Source: Acidovorax sp. 69 (GTDB taxonomy: Bacteria; Pseudomonadota; Gammaproteobacteria; Burkholderiales; Burkholderiaceae_C). Taken from it: a stretch of 64,000 nucleotides of DNA. The stretch covers positions 1,115,001-1,179,000 of the forward strand of contig NZ_PGEP01000001.1 of assembly GCF_002797445.1 (NCBI RefSeq). The letters run 5' to 3'. Below the pieces are notes generated by a model. It searched no databases, was not told where the DNA came from, and was given only the letters and a program-made list of their open reading frames with translations. Shown here in pieces: positions 51,835 to 60,260 of the stretch; within the stretch, counting starts at the first letter, position 1, and the number at the start of each line of letters is the position of its first letter. The translations under genes and the position numbers were made by a program.

Positions 51835-52707
51835 TTGCAACAGTTTTATGCGCTGACCAAGCCCCGCGTGGTGCAACTCATTGTTTTCTGTGCCCTGATC
51901 GGCATGGTGCTGGCGGTGCCCGGTTTGCCCTCTGCGGCCCAACTGGGCCATATGGCATTGGCCAGTGCAGGGGTGTGGCTGGTGGCGGGTGCCGCTGCTG
52001 CGTTCAACTGTATCGTTGAGCAGGGTATCGATGCGAAGATGAAACGCACGGCCTGGCGACCCACCGCAAAAGGGGAGTTGTCCAACACCCAGACGCTGCT
52101 GTTCTCTGCCGTGTTGTGCGCCACGGGTTCTGCGCTGCTGTACTTCTGGATCAACCCGCTGACCATGTGGCTCACGTTTGCCACCTTTGTGGGCTACGCC
52201 GTGGTCTACACCGTGATCCTCAAGCCCCTGACACCCCAGAACATCGTGATTGGCGGCGCCTCGGGGGCCATGCCGCCGGTGCTGGGCTGGGCAGCTATGA
52301 CTAACGACGTGGGGCCAGAGGCACTCATCCTCTTTCTCATCATCTTTTTGTGGACACCACCGCACTTCTGGGCGCTGGCCCTGTACCGGGTGGAGGACTA
52401 CCGCAAGTCTGGCTTGCCCATGCTGCCCGTCACGCATGGCAACGAGTTCACGCGGTTGCAGGTCTTTCTGTACACCCTGATCTTGTTTGCTGGGTGCTTG
52501 ATGCCGTTTGTGTACAGCATGAGCCACGAGATTTATCTGGTCGCGGCCGTGTTACTGAGCGCCGGTTTTTGCGGCTACGCTTTTGCACTTTGGCGAAACT
52601 ACTCAGACGCGCTTGCACGAAAGACCTTTCGTTTTTCACTGATTCATCTGAGTTTGTTGTTTGCAGCGATGCTCGTGGATCACTATGCCAAGCCTTATCT
52701 GACATGA
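51835..52707 (+). CDS. ctaB: Heme O synthase (protoheme IX farnesyltransferase), 5' end frameshifted
   Basis: 290 residues from TTG 51835; up to nine membrane helices of the UbiA prenyltransferase fold. CtaB adds a farnesyl group to heme b. The first Asp-rich motif [15 protein letters not shown] and [16 protein letters not shown] are conserved. The natural start should be ATG 51794, which overlaps the ctaA stop exactly as elsewhere in this cluster, but the C7 run puts it out of frame. Either the sequence lacks one C or translation begins at TTG 51835. The stop overlaps the sco start. Confidence 0.9.
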   Translation: MQQFYALTKPRVVQLIVFCALIGMVLAVPGLPSAAQLGHMALASAGVWLVAGAAAAFNCIVEQGIDAKMKRTAWRPTAKGELSNTQTLLFSAVLCATGSALLYFWINPLTMWLTFATFVGYAVVYTVILKPLTPQNIVIGGASGAMPPVLGWAAMTNDVGPEALILFLIIFLWTPPHFWALALYRVEDYRKSGLPMLPVTHGNEFTRLQVFLYTLILFAGCLMPFVYSMSHEIYLVAAVLLSAGFCGYAFALWRNYSDALARKTFRFSLIHLSLLFAAMLVDHYAKPYLT

Positions 52708-53318
52708 TTAAAAAACGAAACGCTCTCAAATTTGTAGCTATCAGCGCTGTATCCATAAGCGCTACAGGCCTTTTTGGTGCTTGTTCCGAAAAAAAGGCTG
52801 AATTCCGTGGTGTAGACATCACGGGGGCCGACTATGCCCGCGATATTCCGCTGACCGACCACAACGGCCAGGCGCGCCACCTCAAGGACTTTGCGGGCAA
52901 GGTGGTGGTGGTGTTCTTTGGCTACACCCAGTGCCCGGATGTGTGTCCCACGTCCATGCAGGAGCTGGCCGAAGTCAAACAGATGCTCGGCAAGGACGGG
53001 GATCGCTTGCAGGGCATCTTTGTCACCGTGGACCCTGAGCGTGATACGCCCGAGGTGCTCAAGGCCTATATGGCCAACTTTGACCCGAGCTTTTTGGCGC
53101 TGTACGGCACAACCGAACAAATGGCTGCCGTTGCCAAAGACTTCAAGATCTACTTCAAGAAGGTCGATGGCAAGACGCCCACCAGCTACACCATGGACCA
53201 TTCGGCCGGCAGCTACGTGTACGACCCGGCGGGGCGCCTGCGGGTCTACAACCGTTACGGCAGCGGGGCACAGGCCCTGGCGGCCGACGTGAAGGCCCTG
53301 TTGGCCGAGGCGGGCTGA
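52704..53318 (+). CDS. SCO1/SenC-family copper chaperone lipoprotein
   Basis: 204 residues. Thioredoxin-like SCO protein with copper ligands Cys77 and Cys81 ([12 protein letters not shown]) and His166 ([10 protein letters not shown]). It metallates the CuA site of subunit II. The N terminus is a lipoprotein signal with lipobox LFGAC (Cys27), so it is anchored in the membrane facing the periplasm. Residues about 6-25, the hydrophobic part of the signal, are encoded by an interspersed repeat (52721-52780). ATG 52704 overlaps the ctaB stop (ATGA). Last gene of the assembly operon. Confidence 0.93.
   Translation: MIKKRNALKFVAISAVSISATGLFGACSEKKAEFRGVDITGADYARDIPLTDHNGQARHLKDFAGKVVVVFFGYTQCPDVCPTSMQELAEVKQMLGKDGDRLQGIFVTVDPERDTPEVLKAYMANFDPSFLALYGTTEQMAAVAKDFKIYFKKVDGKTPTSYTMDHSAGSYVYDPAGRLRVYNRYGSGAQALAADVKALLAEAG
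52721..52780. repeat. Interspersed repeat copy encoding the SCO signal peptide
   Basis: CGCTCTCAAATTTGTAGCTATCAGCGC, then TGTATCCATAAGCGCTACAGGCCTTTTT. Aligns along its length with the copy at 7833 (CCAAATTTGATAGCTGTCAGCGC...CACTAGCGCT...CC.TTTTGG). It is read in frame as the signal-peptide core. Confidence 0.8.
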
Positions 53319-53691
53319 GCGCAGTTTTCCTCAGAAGGCAGCGGGGAGCCTGCTTCCCCGCCTTGAGCGACGGGCATCGTGCACGGTGTATGTCGCGGAT
53401 CCGCCTCACCGAGTGCCTCAAGAATGCGATGCGCATCACATTCACGCCAAGTTTTCGGTGCTTGCAGGGGCTTCCTTGATGCCGATCCTGGCCTGATTCT
53501 CTAGAGTGGTCCAAGCTGCTATCTGCTCGCACTTGCTGGCAGGTGGCGCGCTCCATGGGCTTGTCGCACGCGAAATTTGCCGGTTTTTCCGTCAGCTGCG
53601 ATTTGGCCATGGAGCTCCCTGTGCGCGAGGCGCTGCTCCTCACAGCAACCGCGCCTCGATCACGGCCACTCTGTGAAGGAATCAGCCATCC
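53319..53691. other. 373-base intergenic region, no gene seen
   Basis: Near the sco stop, CGGGGA/TCCCCG (in AGCGGGGAGCCTGCTTCCCCGC, about 53340-53362) could form a hairpin terminator but lacks a T run. A second inverted repeat, CGAGGCGC (53626-53633) and GCGCCTCG (53651-53658), lies 34 bases before the receptor start codon and could structure its leader. No ORF with coding character or recognisable product. Confidence 0.6.
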
Positions 53692-55266
53692 ATGCGTTCG
53701 AATGTGCACGTCACCCAGCGCGACTATCCGCTGGCAGAAGGGGACACCCTGCTGTCCACGACCGACCTCAAGGGGCGCATCGTGTATGCCAACGATGCCT
53801 TCATCAAAGTCAGCGGCTTCGGGCGCGAAGAACTGTATGGAAAGGCGCACAACGTCGTACGCCATCCCGATATGCCCTCTGCGGCGTTCGAGGACATGTG
53901 GGCCACGATACGCGGGGGTCTGCCCTGGTCTTCGCTGGTCAAGAACCGGCGCAAGGATGGCGACCACTACTGGGTGCGTGCCAATGCCAGCCCGATCCGC
54001 CATGGCGGGGCCGTGGTCGGTTTTCTCTCGGTGCGTACGAAGGCGTCCGAGGATGAAATACGGGCCCACGAGACGCTCTATCAGCGCATCAATACCGGGG
54101 CCCGGCATCTCAAGGTGTATCGCGGTTTTGTGGTGCGTGTGCAAGGTGCGGCCGCGTGGTGGGCACGCCTGCGGTTTGTATCCGTGGGCGTGCGTTTGCA
54201 AGGCGCCATGGGCGCGTTGCTGGTGGGTGGTGCGGCAGCCATGGTGACGGCGGCGGGTGTGCAAACATCCGTGGCGGGGTGGTGGCTGGCGGGCCTTGTC
54301 GCCTGGTGCGTGGCGGGGGGCGCCTTGGCCTGGTGGATACATGTCGGGGTGGTGCGGCCTCTGCAGGAGGTGTTGGCCCAGGCGCGTGCCGTGGCGAGCG
54401 GGCAGAAGGCCGAGGCCCTGATGCTGCAGCGGGGCGACGAGATCGGCAGTCTCATGCGCAGTGTGCAGCAGGCCGGGCTGAACATGCTGTCCCTGGTGAG
54501 TGACATCCAGGGCAAGGCCACGCAGGTGAGCCACTGTGCCACCGAGTTGCAGGAGGGCAATACACATCTGTCGGAGCGCACTGAAGAGGCTGCCAGCAGC
54601 CTGGAGCAGGCCGCTGCCGCCCTGGACGAACTCACCGCCGCCATCCGCGCCAACAGCGACAAGGCTGCCCTCGCTGCTCAGCGCGCCAGCCTGGGGGCAC
54701 AGGCCGCCACGTTGGGAGCGGGCACGGTTCAAAAGGTGCATCACACCATGCAGGGCATCGCCAGCGCGAGCCAGCGCGTCGCAGAAATCAGCGCGTTGAT
54801 CGATGGCATTGCCTTCCAGACCAACCTGCTGGCGCTCAATGCTGCGGTGGAGGCTGCGCGTGCCGGTGAGCATGGAAAAGGTTTTGCTGTGGTGGCTACC
54901 GAGGTGCGCGCTCTCTCACACAAAAGCGCATTGGCCGCACGCGATATCAAGACCCTGATCGATGCCTCGCTGGCCGAGGTGCGCAGCGGTACGGAGGCAG
55001 CGGTCGCAGCGGCGCGCACCATGGACAACGCCGTGGAATCCGTGCATGGGCTCACTGCGCTGGTGCAGGACATCCAGCACGCCAGCCGCGAGCAGGCGTT
55101 GGGCGTCGAGCAGATCAACGGCGCTGTGGCCCAGCTGGAGCAGATGACGCAGCAGAACGCCACGCTGGTGCGCCGCAGCGCCGAACTGAGTGGTTCTCTG
55201 GCTTCGCAGGCGCGGCATCTGGATGAGGCTGCGTCTGTGTTCCAGCCAAAGGGACTGGTGCCATGA
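53692..55266 (+). CDS. PAS-domain methyl-accepting chemotaxis receptor (Aer-like)
   Basis: 524 residues. N-terminal PAS domain (about 12-120; [44 protein letters not shown]) like Aer, then two closely spaced membrane helices (about 172-222), HAMP region (about 222-275) and the signalling domain with the conserved hairpin [32 protein letters not shown] (about 369-400). No periplasmic sensor domain and no CheR-binding pentapeptide at the C terminus, consistent with an energy/redox taxis receptor. Its stop overlaps the start of the GGDEF-EAL gene by 4 bases. Confidence 0.92.
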   Translation: MRSNVHVTQRDYPLAEGDTLLSTTDLKGRIVYANDAFIKVSGFGREELYGKAHNVVRHPDMPSAAFEDMWATIRGGLPWSSLVKNRRKDGDHYWVRANASPIRHGGAVVGFLSVRTKASEDEIRAHETLYQRINTGARHLKVYRGFVVRVQGAAAWWARLRFVSVGVRLQGAMGALLVGGAAAMVTAAGVQTSVAGWWLAGLVAWCVAGGALAWWIHVGVVRPLQEVLAQARAVASGQKAEALMLQRGDEIGSLMRSVQQAGLNMLSLVSDIQGKATQVSHCATELQEGNTHLSERTEEAASSLEQAAAALDELTAAIRANSDKAALAAQRASLGAQAATLGAGTVQKVHHTMQGIASASQRVAEISALIDGIAFQTNLLALNAAVEAARAGEHGKGFAVVATEVRALSHKSALAARDIKTLIDASLAEVRSGTEAAVAAARTMDNAVESVHGLTALVQDIQHASREQALGVEQINGAVAQLEQMTQQNATLVRRSAELSGSLASQARHLDEAASVFQPKGLVP

Positions 55267-57032
55267 GGGCTGCCGGCTTGGGCCCGCTTCCCGCGCAGGC
55301 ATCTTCTTTCGCCCACAGGCCCCAGGAGGAAGGTGACGATGGCTCGCTCATCCTGGCCGCCATGAATGCGGCCCCCGATGGCATCCTGCTGGTAGACCGC
55401 ACCGGGCGCATCGTGATGGCCAATGCCGCGATGGAGACCATCTCCGGCTACCCGGCGGATGAGCTGTGCGGAAACTCGGTCAGTCTATTTTTGCCTCCTG
55501 CCTTGCGCGATGCGCATGCCAGGCACTTGGAGAGCTATTTTCAGGCCCCTTCGCGCAGGCCGATGGGGATGGGGCGTGACCTCTGGATCATGCGCAAGGA
55601 CGGCAGGTCCTTGCCCGTAGACATCGCCCTGGGCCACACAGATGCCCATGGCGGCACGGCGGTGGCCTTTGTGCGCGATATCTCTGAGGTGCGGCGGCTG
55701 GAGGCGCGCATGCATTTTCAGGCCACCCACGACACGCTGACGGGCCTGATCAATCGCTGGCAGTTTGGACAGCGGCTCGAACAGACTATTGCCGAGTCGG
55801 CCCGCTCGGGCCAGTCTTTTGCATTGCTGTTGCTGGACCTGGACGACTTCAAGGCGGTCAACGATGGCTATGGCCATGCTGCGGGTGACCAGGTGCTACT
55901 GGAGGTCGCGCGCAGACTCAAGAGCGTGCTGCGTGCGGGCGACGCGCTGGCCCGGTTGGGCGGTGACGAGTTCACCGTGCTGTTGCCGCAGATCACCCAT
56001 GCGCAGGACGCCGAGCATGCGGCGGCCAAGCTGCTCGACGTGTTGTGTCAGCCCTATCAGATGCACGGCTTCGAGCTGGACTTTGGCGCCAGTCTGGGAA
56101 TTGCGTTGTACCCCACCGATGCGCAGGACGCGGCTACGCTGCTCCGCTACGCCGACATGGCCATGTACCACGCCAAGGAGTCGGGCCGTGCGCATTACGC
56201 CTTCTACGCGCCGCCGCTGGGCATTCGCATGGCAGAGAAGTTGCAACTGCATGAGCGCCTGAAAATTGCGCTGGCCTATGGCGGTCTGGCCCTGCATTAC
56301 CAGCCGCAGGTCGATGTGGTCACCGGCCGCATACAGGGGGTTGAGGCGCTGCTGCGCTGGACCGATCCACAGCTCGGGGAAATCCCTCCGGACCGATTCA
56401 TCCCCGTGGCAGAGGCCACGGGCCTGATCCTGGCGTTGGGCGCATGGGTGCTTGACACCGCGTGCCAGCAGATTGCAGCGTGGTCAGGGGCTGGTTTGCC
56501 GCTGCGGGTGGCGGTCAACCTGTCGGCACAGCAATTGCGCCAGACCGATCTGGTCGAACAGATCGAGCGCAGCCTGTCCCTCTACGGGGCAAGGCCTGAC
56601 TTGCTGGAGATCGAAGTGACCGAGTCGGAGGCTATGGCCGACCCCGAACAGGCCCGTCGCGTACTGTGCCGCCTGCAGGCGCTGGGCGTCTGTATTGCCC
56701 TGGACGACTTCGGCACCGGCCACTCTTCGTTGGCCTATCTGAAGCAGTTGCCCGTATCCCGTATCAAGATCGACCGCGAGTTTGTGCGTCCCTTGCTGCA
56801 CACCAGTGCGGACGCCACACTCGTGCAGGCGATCATCGTGTTGGCACAGACGCTGGGCCTGCATGTGGTGGCGGAGGGGGTGGAATCCTCTGAGCAATTA
56901 CAACTGCTGGTGGATTTTGGCTGCAATGCCTACCAGGGGTGGCTGTACTCCCGCGCGGTGCCTCCGGCGCACGTGGCGCAATTGCTGCAGATCGATGTCG
57001 AGTCTGCTCCGATGGTTGCCGCACCCGTCTGA
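55263..57032 (+). CDS. PAS-GGDEF-EAL cyclic-di-GMP protein
   Basis: 589 residues, no membrane segment. PAS domain (about 25-145), GGDEF domain with intact GGDEF at 233-237 and an RAGD inhibitory I-site five residues before it, then EAL domain with EALLRW from Glu361 and the catalytic [14 protein letters not shown]. Both catalytic motifs look functional, so it could make or degrade c-di-GMP. Translational overlap with the receptor gene suggests that redox sensing feeds both chemotaxis and c-di-GMP, which is inference. Confidence 0.92.
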   Translation: MRAAGLGPLPAQASSFAHRPQEEGDDGSLILAAMNAAPDGILLVDRTGRIVMANAAMETISGYPADELCGNSVSLFLPPALRDAHARHLESYFQAPSRRPMGMGRDLWIMRKDGRSLPVDIALGHTDAHGGTAVAFVRDISEVRRLEARMHFQATHDTLTGLINRWQFGQRLEQTIAESARSGQSFALLLLDLDDFKAVNDGYGHAAGDQVLLEVARRLKSVLRAGDALARLGGDEFTVLLPQITHAQDAEHAAAKLLDVLCQPYQMHGFELDFGASLGIALYPTDAQDAATLLRYADMAMYHAKESGRAHYAFYAPPLGIRMAEKLQLHERLKIALAYGGLALHYQPQVDVVTGRIQGVEALLRWTDPQLGEIPPDRFIPVAEATGLILALGAWVLDTACQQIAAWSGAGLPLRVAVNLSAQQLRQTDLVEQIERSLSLYGARPDLLEIEVTESEAMADPEQARRVLCRLQALGVCIALDDFGTGHSSLAYLKQLPVSRIKIDREFVRPLLHTSADATLVQAIIVLAQTLGLHVVAEGVESSEQLQLLVDFGCNAYQGWLYSRAVPPAHVAQLLQIDVESAPMVAAPV

Positions 57033-57067
57033 AAGCCGGTTGTATCAGGGGGCTCCAGCAGGGGTTG

Positions 57068-57793
57068 TCACGCGTTGGTGTGGCTGGCACTGGGCGTTTT
57101 TTGCCCCCCTGCCAGACCGAGCAAGACCTCCCGCTGGATCTCGCAGTGCCAGCGGTCATGGCGGATGAGGCCTTGGCGGAGCGTCAGCTGCCGAAGGGCG
57201 CGCGCAATCGTCTCGCGCGTGGTCGACAGCAGATCGGCCAGTACCACATGGCTGGGCAGCCGTACCAGGGTGCTGCGCTGTATGCGGGCCAGTTGCAGCA
57301 AGGTGGCGGCCAATTGGCCTGCCACGCCCCGGATGCGGACAATGCGGGCCCATTCGGCGAGCCAGGCGTTGGTTTGTGCGTAGCTTTGCGCCAGGCTCCG
57401 CACGAAGGTCTCGTCCAGCAGGCCTTGTCGGCTGGCAGAGGCGATGGCCACCTCGCACACCCGCCCGGCCGTCAAGGCACGGCAGGACACCGCAGCAGGT
57501 TGCTCAAGCACCCCCGTGGTGCCCAGTGGCTGGCCGGAGCCAAACAGCCCGATGGGCCGTTCCACCCGGTCTTCGCCGCTGCACATCAGCATGACTGTGC
57601 CCGTTTTGACGATTCTGAAGGTGGGCTGCAATTCGCCTTGCCGCAAAAGCAGTTCGCCCTTGGACATGGGACGTTCAACCACCAGCGGGGCCCAATCGGC
57701 GCGGCGTTGGTCATTTTGACGCCCCAGCAGGCAGTGTTGCTGCCCCACACACAGTGCACACCCGCCACTGCGGGCGAGAGATTCAGATTTCAT
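57068..57793 (-). CDS. FNR-type Crp/Fnr regulator with Fe-S cysteines
   Basis: 241 residues from ATG 57793. The N terminus has Cys12-x2-Cys15-x5-Cys21 (CALCVGQQHC), the exact spacing of the FNR cluster ligands Cys20, Cys23 and Cys29, and Cys113 in AGRVCEVAI corresponds to FNR Cys122. A cyclic-nucleotide-like domain runs to about 150 and the HTH is at about 190-225 (LADLLSTTRETIARALRQL). The recognition helix reads ExxAR, differing from ExxSR of FNR. This is probably an oxygen-responsive [4Fe-4S] regulator; DNA specificity may differ. Confidence 0.88.
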   Translation of the reverse strand: MKSESLARSGGCALCVGQQHCLLGRQNDQRRADWAPLVVERPMSKGELLLRQGELQPTFRIVKTGTVMLMCSGEDRVERPIGLFGSGQPLGTTGVLEQPAAVSCRALTAGRVCEVAIASASRQGLLDETFVRSLAQSYAQTNAWLAEWARIVRIRGVAGQLAATLLQLARIQRSTLVRLPSHVVLADLLSTTRETIARALRQLTLRQGLIRHDRWHCEIQREVLLGLAGGQKTPSASHTNA

Positions 57794-57856
57794 GGTGCGG
57801 TGGCAATGGGCATTCACCCCGAGGGCGGAGGACAAAAACAGGACGCCCAGAAAGGA

Positions 57857-57891
57857 AAACCCGGGCAAGAAGGTGAACCTTACCCGGGTTT
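57857..57891 (-). terminator. Terminator of the Bug-family gene
   Basis: AAACCCGGG (57857-57865) pairs with CCCGGGTTT (57883-57891); the inner AAGGT-GA-ACCTT extends the structure. On the minus strand it is followed by TTTTCCTTT. It separates the binding-protein gene from the FNR-type gene on the same strand. Confidence 0.75.
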
Positions 57892-57936
57892 ATGTCGCAT
57901 TGCAACAAAATGTATACCGCAGACGCCTGCGCTGGT

Positions 57937-58965
57937 TTACTCCGCTTTGATACCGCGCATGGCAATCACCCCGCCCAGCAGGTTGGTGTCGGCTTTGATG
58001 CGATTGGCCAATCCCTCTGGCGACGAGCCCACCGTCTGCCAGCCTTGCTGGAACAGCTTGCTGCGCACTTCTTCGCTGCGGGCAATCTCGCTGATCACGG
58101 CTGCCAGTTTGGCCTGAATGGGTTTGGGCATGGTCGATGGTGCCGCAAAAGCGTTCCAGATTTCCAGGCTGAAACCCTGGATGCCCGCTTCAGAGAGGCT
58201 GGGCACTTCTGGCGCCAGCGGGCTGCGCCCGGCAGATGTCACGCCAATCGCACGCAGCTTGCCCGCGCGCACCTGGGCCTGCGCCAGGGCTGGGGGCAGC
58301 AGCGCCATCTGCAGCTGCCCACCGAGCATGGCGTTGGCTACCTGGGGGTAGCCGGGGTAGGGCACATGCACCGGATTGATGTTGCTGCGCGACTTGAGCA
58401 ATTCCGTGCCGATATGGCCTACGGTGCCCACGCCCGGTGTGCCGTAGCTCCACTTGTCGCCTCCATTGCGTGCCGCCACAAAGAAGTCGCGGGCACTGGC
58501 ACCAGCGGGAACGCCGGCCTGACTGACGGGGGCGGTCAGGATCAGCGGCGAGGTGCCGATAAGGCTGAGCGGGGCCAGGTCCTTGAGGGGGTCATACGGA
58601 ACGGCAGGATTCAGCAGCCTGGCGATGGTCATGTTGCCGTTGATCATCAGCCCGATGGTGTGGTCATCGCGTGACTTGGCCACTGCATCGGCGCCGATGT
58701 TGCCGCCTGCACCCACCTTGTTGTCCACGATCACGGGCTGGCCGAGGGCTTTGGACAGGGGCTCCGAAAACGTGCGGGCCGTGAGGTCGGGCGATGAACC
58801 CGCTGGAAAACCCACGATGATTTTCAAAGGCTTGGTGGGCCATGCCAAGGGGGCTGCCGCCGCGACCGCCTTGGCGGTGTTCTGGGCCACGGCCCAGGGA
58901 GATGCGGCTGCCAGGGCAATCAGCAGCGAGGCTCGGCGAGAAACGACAGGGCGTGACAACAACAT
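57937..58965 (-). CDS. Bug/TctC-family periplasmic solute-binding protein
   Basis: 342 residues. Signal peptide (SRRASLLIALAAASPWAVA), then the Bug motifs: WPTKPLKIIVGFPAGSSPDLTART, the VDNKVGAGGNIGADAVAKS loop and the C-terminal conserved domain. Binds a small carboxylate or aromatic ligand; no TctAB partner is adjacent. Start ATG 58965 has GAGGAG nine bases ahead; an earlier in-frame TTG is rejected. Second such protein in this window. Confidence 0.9.
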   Translation of the reverse strand: MLLSRPVVSRRASLLIALAAASPWAVAQNTAKAVAAAAPLAWPTKPLKIIVGFPAGSSPDLTARTFSEPLSKALGQPVIVDNKVGAGGNIGADAVAKSRDDHTIGLMINGNMTIARLLNPAVPYDPLKDLAPLSLIGTSPLILTAPVSQAGVPAGASARDFFVAARNGGDKWSYGTPGVGTVGHIGTELLKSRSNINPVHVPYPGYPQVANAMLGGQLQMALLPPALAQAQVRAGKLRAIGVTSAGRSPLAPEVPSLSEAGIQGFSLEIWNAFAAPSTMPKPIQAKLAAVISEIARSEEVRSKLFQQGWQTVGSSPEGLANRIKADTNLLGGVIAMRGIKAE

Positions 58966-59007
58966 GGGGCGGGGTCTCCTCAAGAATATTCAGGGGCCAA
59001 AACGACA

Positions 59008-59031
59008 CGGGGCCCCAGAATTGGGGCCCCG
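59008..59031 (-). terminator. 9-bp GC hairpin downstream of rpoH
   Basis: CGGGGCCCC (59008-59016) and GGGGCCCCG (59023-59031) pair perfectly, loop AGAATT. On the minus strand the stem is followed after a few bases by GTTTTGG; the T run is short, so it may act as a strong transcript-end or stabilising hairpin. Confidence 0.6.
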
Positions 59032-59078
59032 CGAGGCAATTTCTGCAGGAGGGCATATTAACGCCCCCCATTGCAGGC

Positions 59079-60020
59079 TCAGGCGTATTCGGCCAGAGCT
59101 TTCTTCATCTTCTTCATGGCGGCGACCTCGATCTGGCGGATGCGCTCGGCGCTCACGCCGTAGACCGCTGCCAGCTCGTGCAGCGTCATGCCGCCGGAGC
59201 CATCGTCATTCACCTTGAGCCAGCGTTCCTCCACGATGCGGCGGCTACGATCGTCCAGACTGGCCAGGGCGGTGGCAATGCCATCGGTGGCCAGGGCATC
59301 ACGCTGGCGCGACTCAATCATCGCGGTGGGCTCGTGCGAGGCATCGGCCAGGTACGCGATGGGGCCAAAAGCCTGCTCGCCATCGTCTGACGGAGCGGGG
59401 TCCAGCAGCACGTCGCCACCCGACATGCGGGTTTCCATCTCGATGACTTCTTCGCGCTTGACGTTCAGCTGAGCGGCCACGGAGTCGATTTCGTGGTCGG
59501 ACAGGGTGTCGCGATGTGTGGCGGCGTCCGCAGCTGCGGCATCGGCCTTGAAGCCTTGCTTCATCGAGCGCAGGTTGAAAAACAGCTTGCGCTGGGCCTT
59601 GGTGGTAGCCACCTTGACCATGCGCCAATTTTTAAGGATGTATTCGTGTATCTCGGCCTTGATCCAGTGCATGGCATAGCTCACCAGGCGCACGCCCTGA
59701 TCGGGGTCAAAGCGCTTGACGGCTTTCATCAGGCCCACGTTGCCTTCCTGGATCAGATCGCCGTGCGGCAGACCGTAGCCCAAATATTGGCGCGCGATCG
59801 AAACCACGAGGCGCAGGTGCGACATCACCAGCCGGCCTGCGGCATCCACATCGTTGTGGTCCCTGAGCTGGCGTGCATAGGTCTGCTCTTCGTCGTGCGT
59901 GAGCAGGGGCAGGCGGTTGACGGCCGAAATATAGGCGTCCAGGTTGCCAAGGGCAGGCACCAGCGCCCAGGGGTTGGTGGGAGCCAGGGTCATCGTCGCG
60001 GTTCCAGATTGAATGTTCAT
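59079..60020 (-). CDS. rpoH: Heat-shock sigma factor RpoH (sigma-32)
   Basis: 313 residues. Sigma-70 family group 3: region 2 (GDLIQEGNVGLMKAVKRFDPDQGVRLVSYAMHWIKAEIHEYIL), the diagnostic RpoH box QRKLFFNLR, and region 4 HTH (MTLHELAAVYGVSAERIRQIEVAAMKKM). It directs transcription of chaperone and protease genes under heat stress. The ATG at 60020 follows AGAGGAAAGG. A consensus CIRCE element 30 bases upstream indicates HrcA repression. Confidence 0.96.
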   Translation of the reverse strand: MNIQSGTATMTLAPTNPWALVPALGNLDAYISAVNRLPLLTHDEEQTYARQLRDHNDVDAAGRLVMSHLRLVVSIARQYLGYGLPHGDLIQEGNVGLMKAVKRFDPDQGVRLVSYAMHWIKAEIHEYILKNWRMVKVATTKAQRKLFFNLRSMKQGFKADAAAADAATHRDTLSDHEIDSVAAQLNVKREEVIEMETRMSGGDVLLDPAPSDDGEQAFGPIAYLADASHEPTAMIESRQRDALATDGIATALASLDDRSRRIVEERWLKVNDDGSGGMTLHELAAVYGVSAERIRQIEVAAMKKMKKALAEYA

Positions 60021-60050
60021 TCCGGGAATCCTTTCCTCTAAGCCAAGATA

Positions 60051-60077
60051 TTAGCACTCTCTCTGATTGAGTGCTAA
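60051..60077. promoter_or_regulatory. CIRCE element (HrcA operator) upstream of rpoH
   Basis: TTAGCACTC (60051-60059), nine-base spacer, GAGTGCTAA (60069-60077): a perfect match to the consensus. It lies between 30 and 57 bases upstream of the rpoH start codon, on its transcript or promoter. Confidence 0.95.
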
Positions 60078-60260
60078 GCCCGGAGTTCCCGCCGGGTTGC
60101 TCGGAATGGCCATTCCATGGATTCTTGGCGAAATGCCCATTCGCCGCATATTTGATAATGCGTTGAAGCTATAAAAATATGAGCAATATCTGGATCCCAG
60201 ATGGCCTCACAAGGTTTTTCCCCAAAATCTGTGCCGCCCGAGTCCCCCCCTCCCTTCGTC

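Noticed and set aside
53543-54247. 234-codon frame before and inside the PAS receptor gene
   Set aside because: Arg/Cys/Pro-rich translation, no start signal; overlaps the real PAS domain in another frame.
60160-60182. Possible further GATAGCT repeat (GAAGCTATAAAAATA)
   Set aside because: Only a short match to the core and no dyad or GGCC tail.
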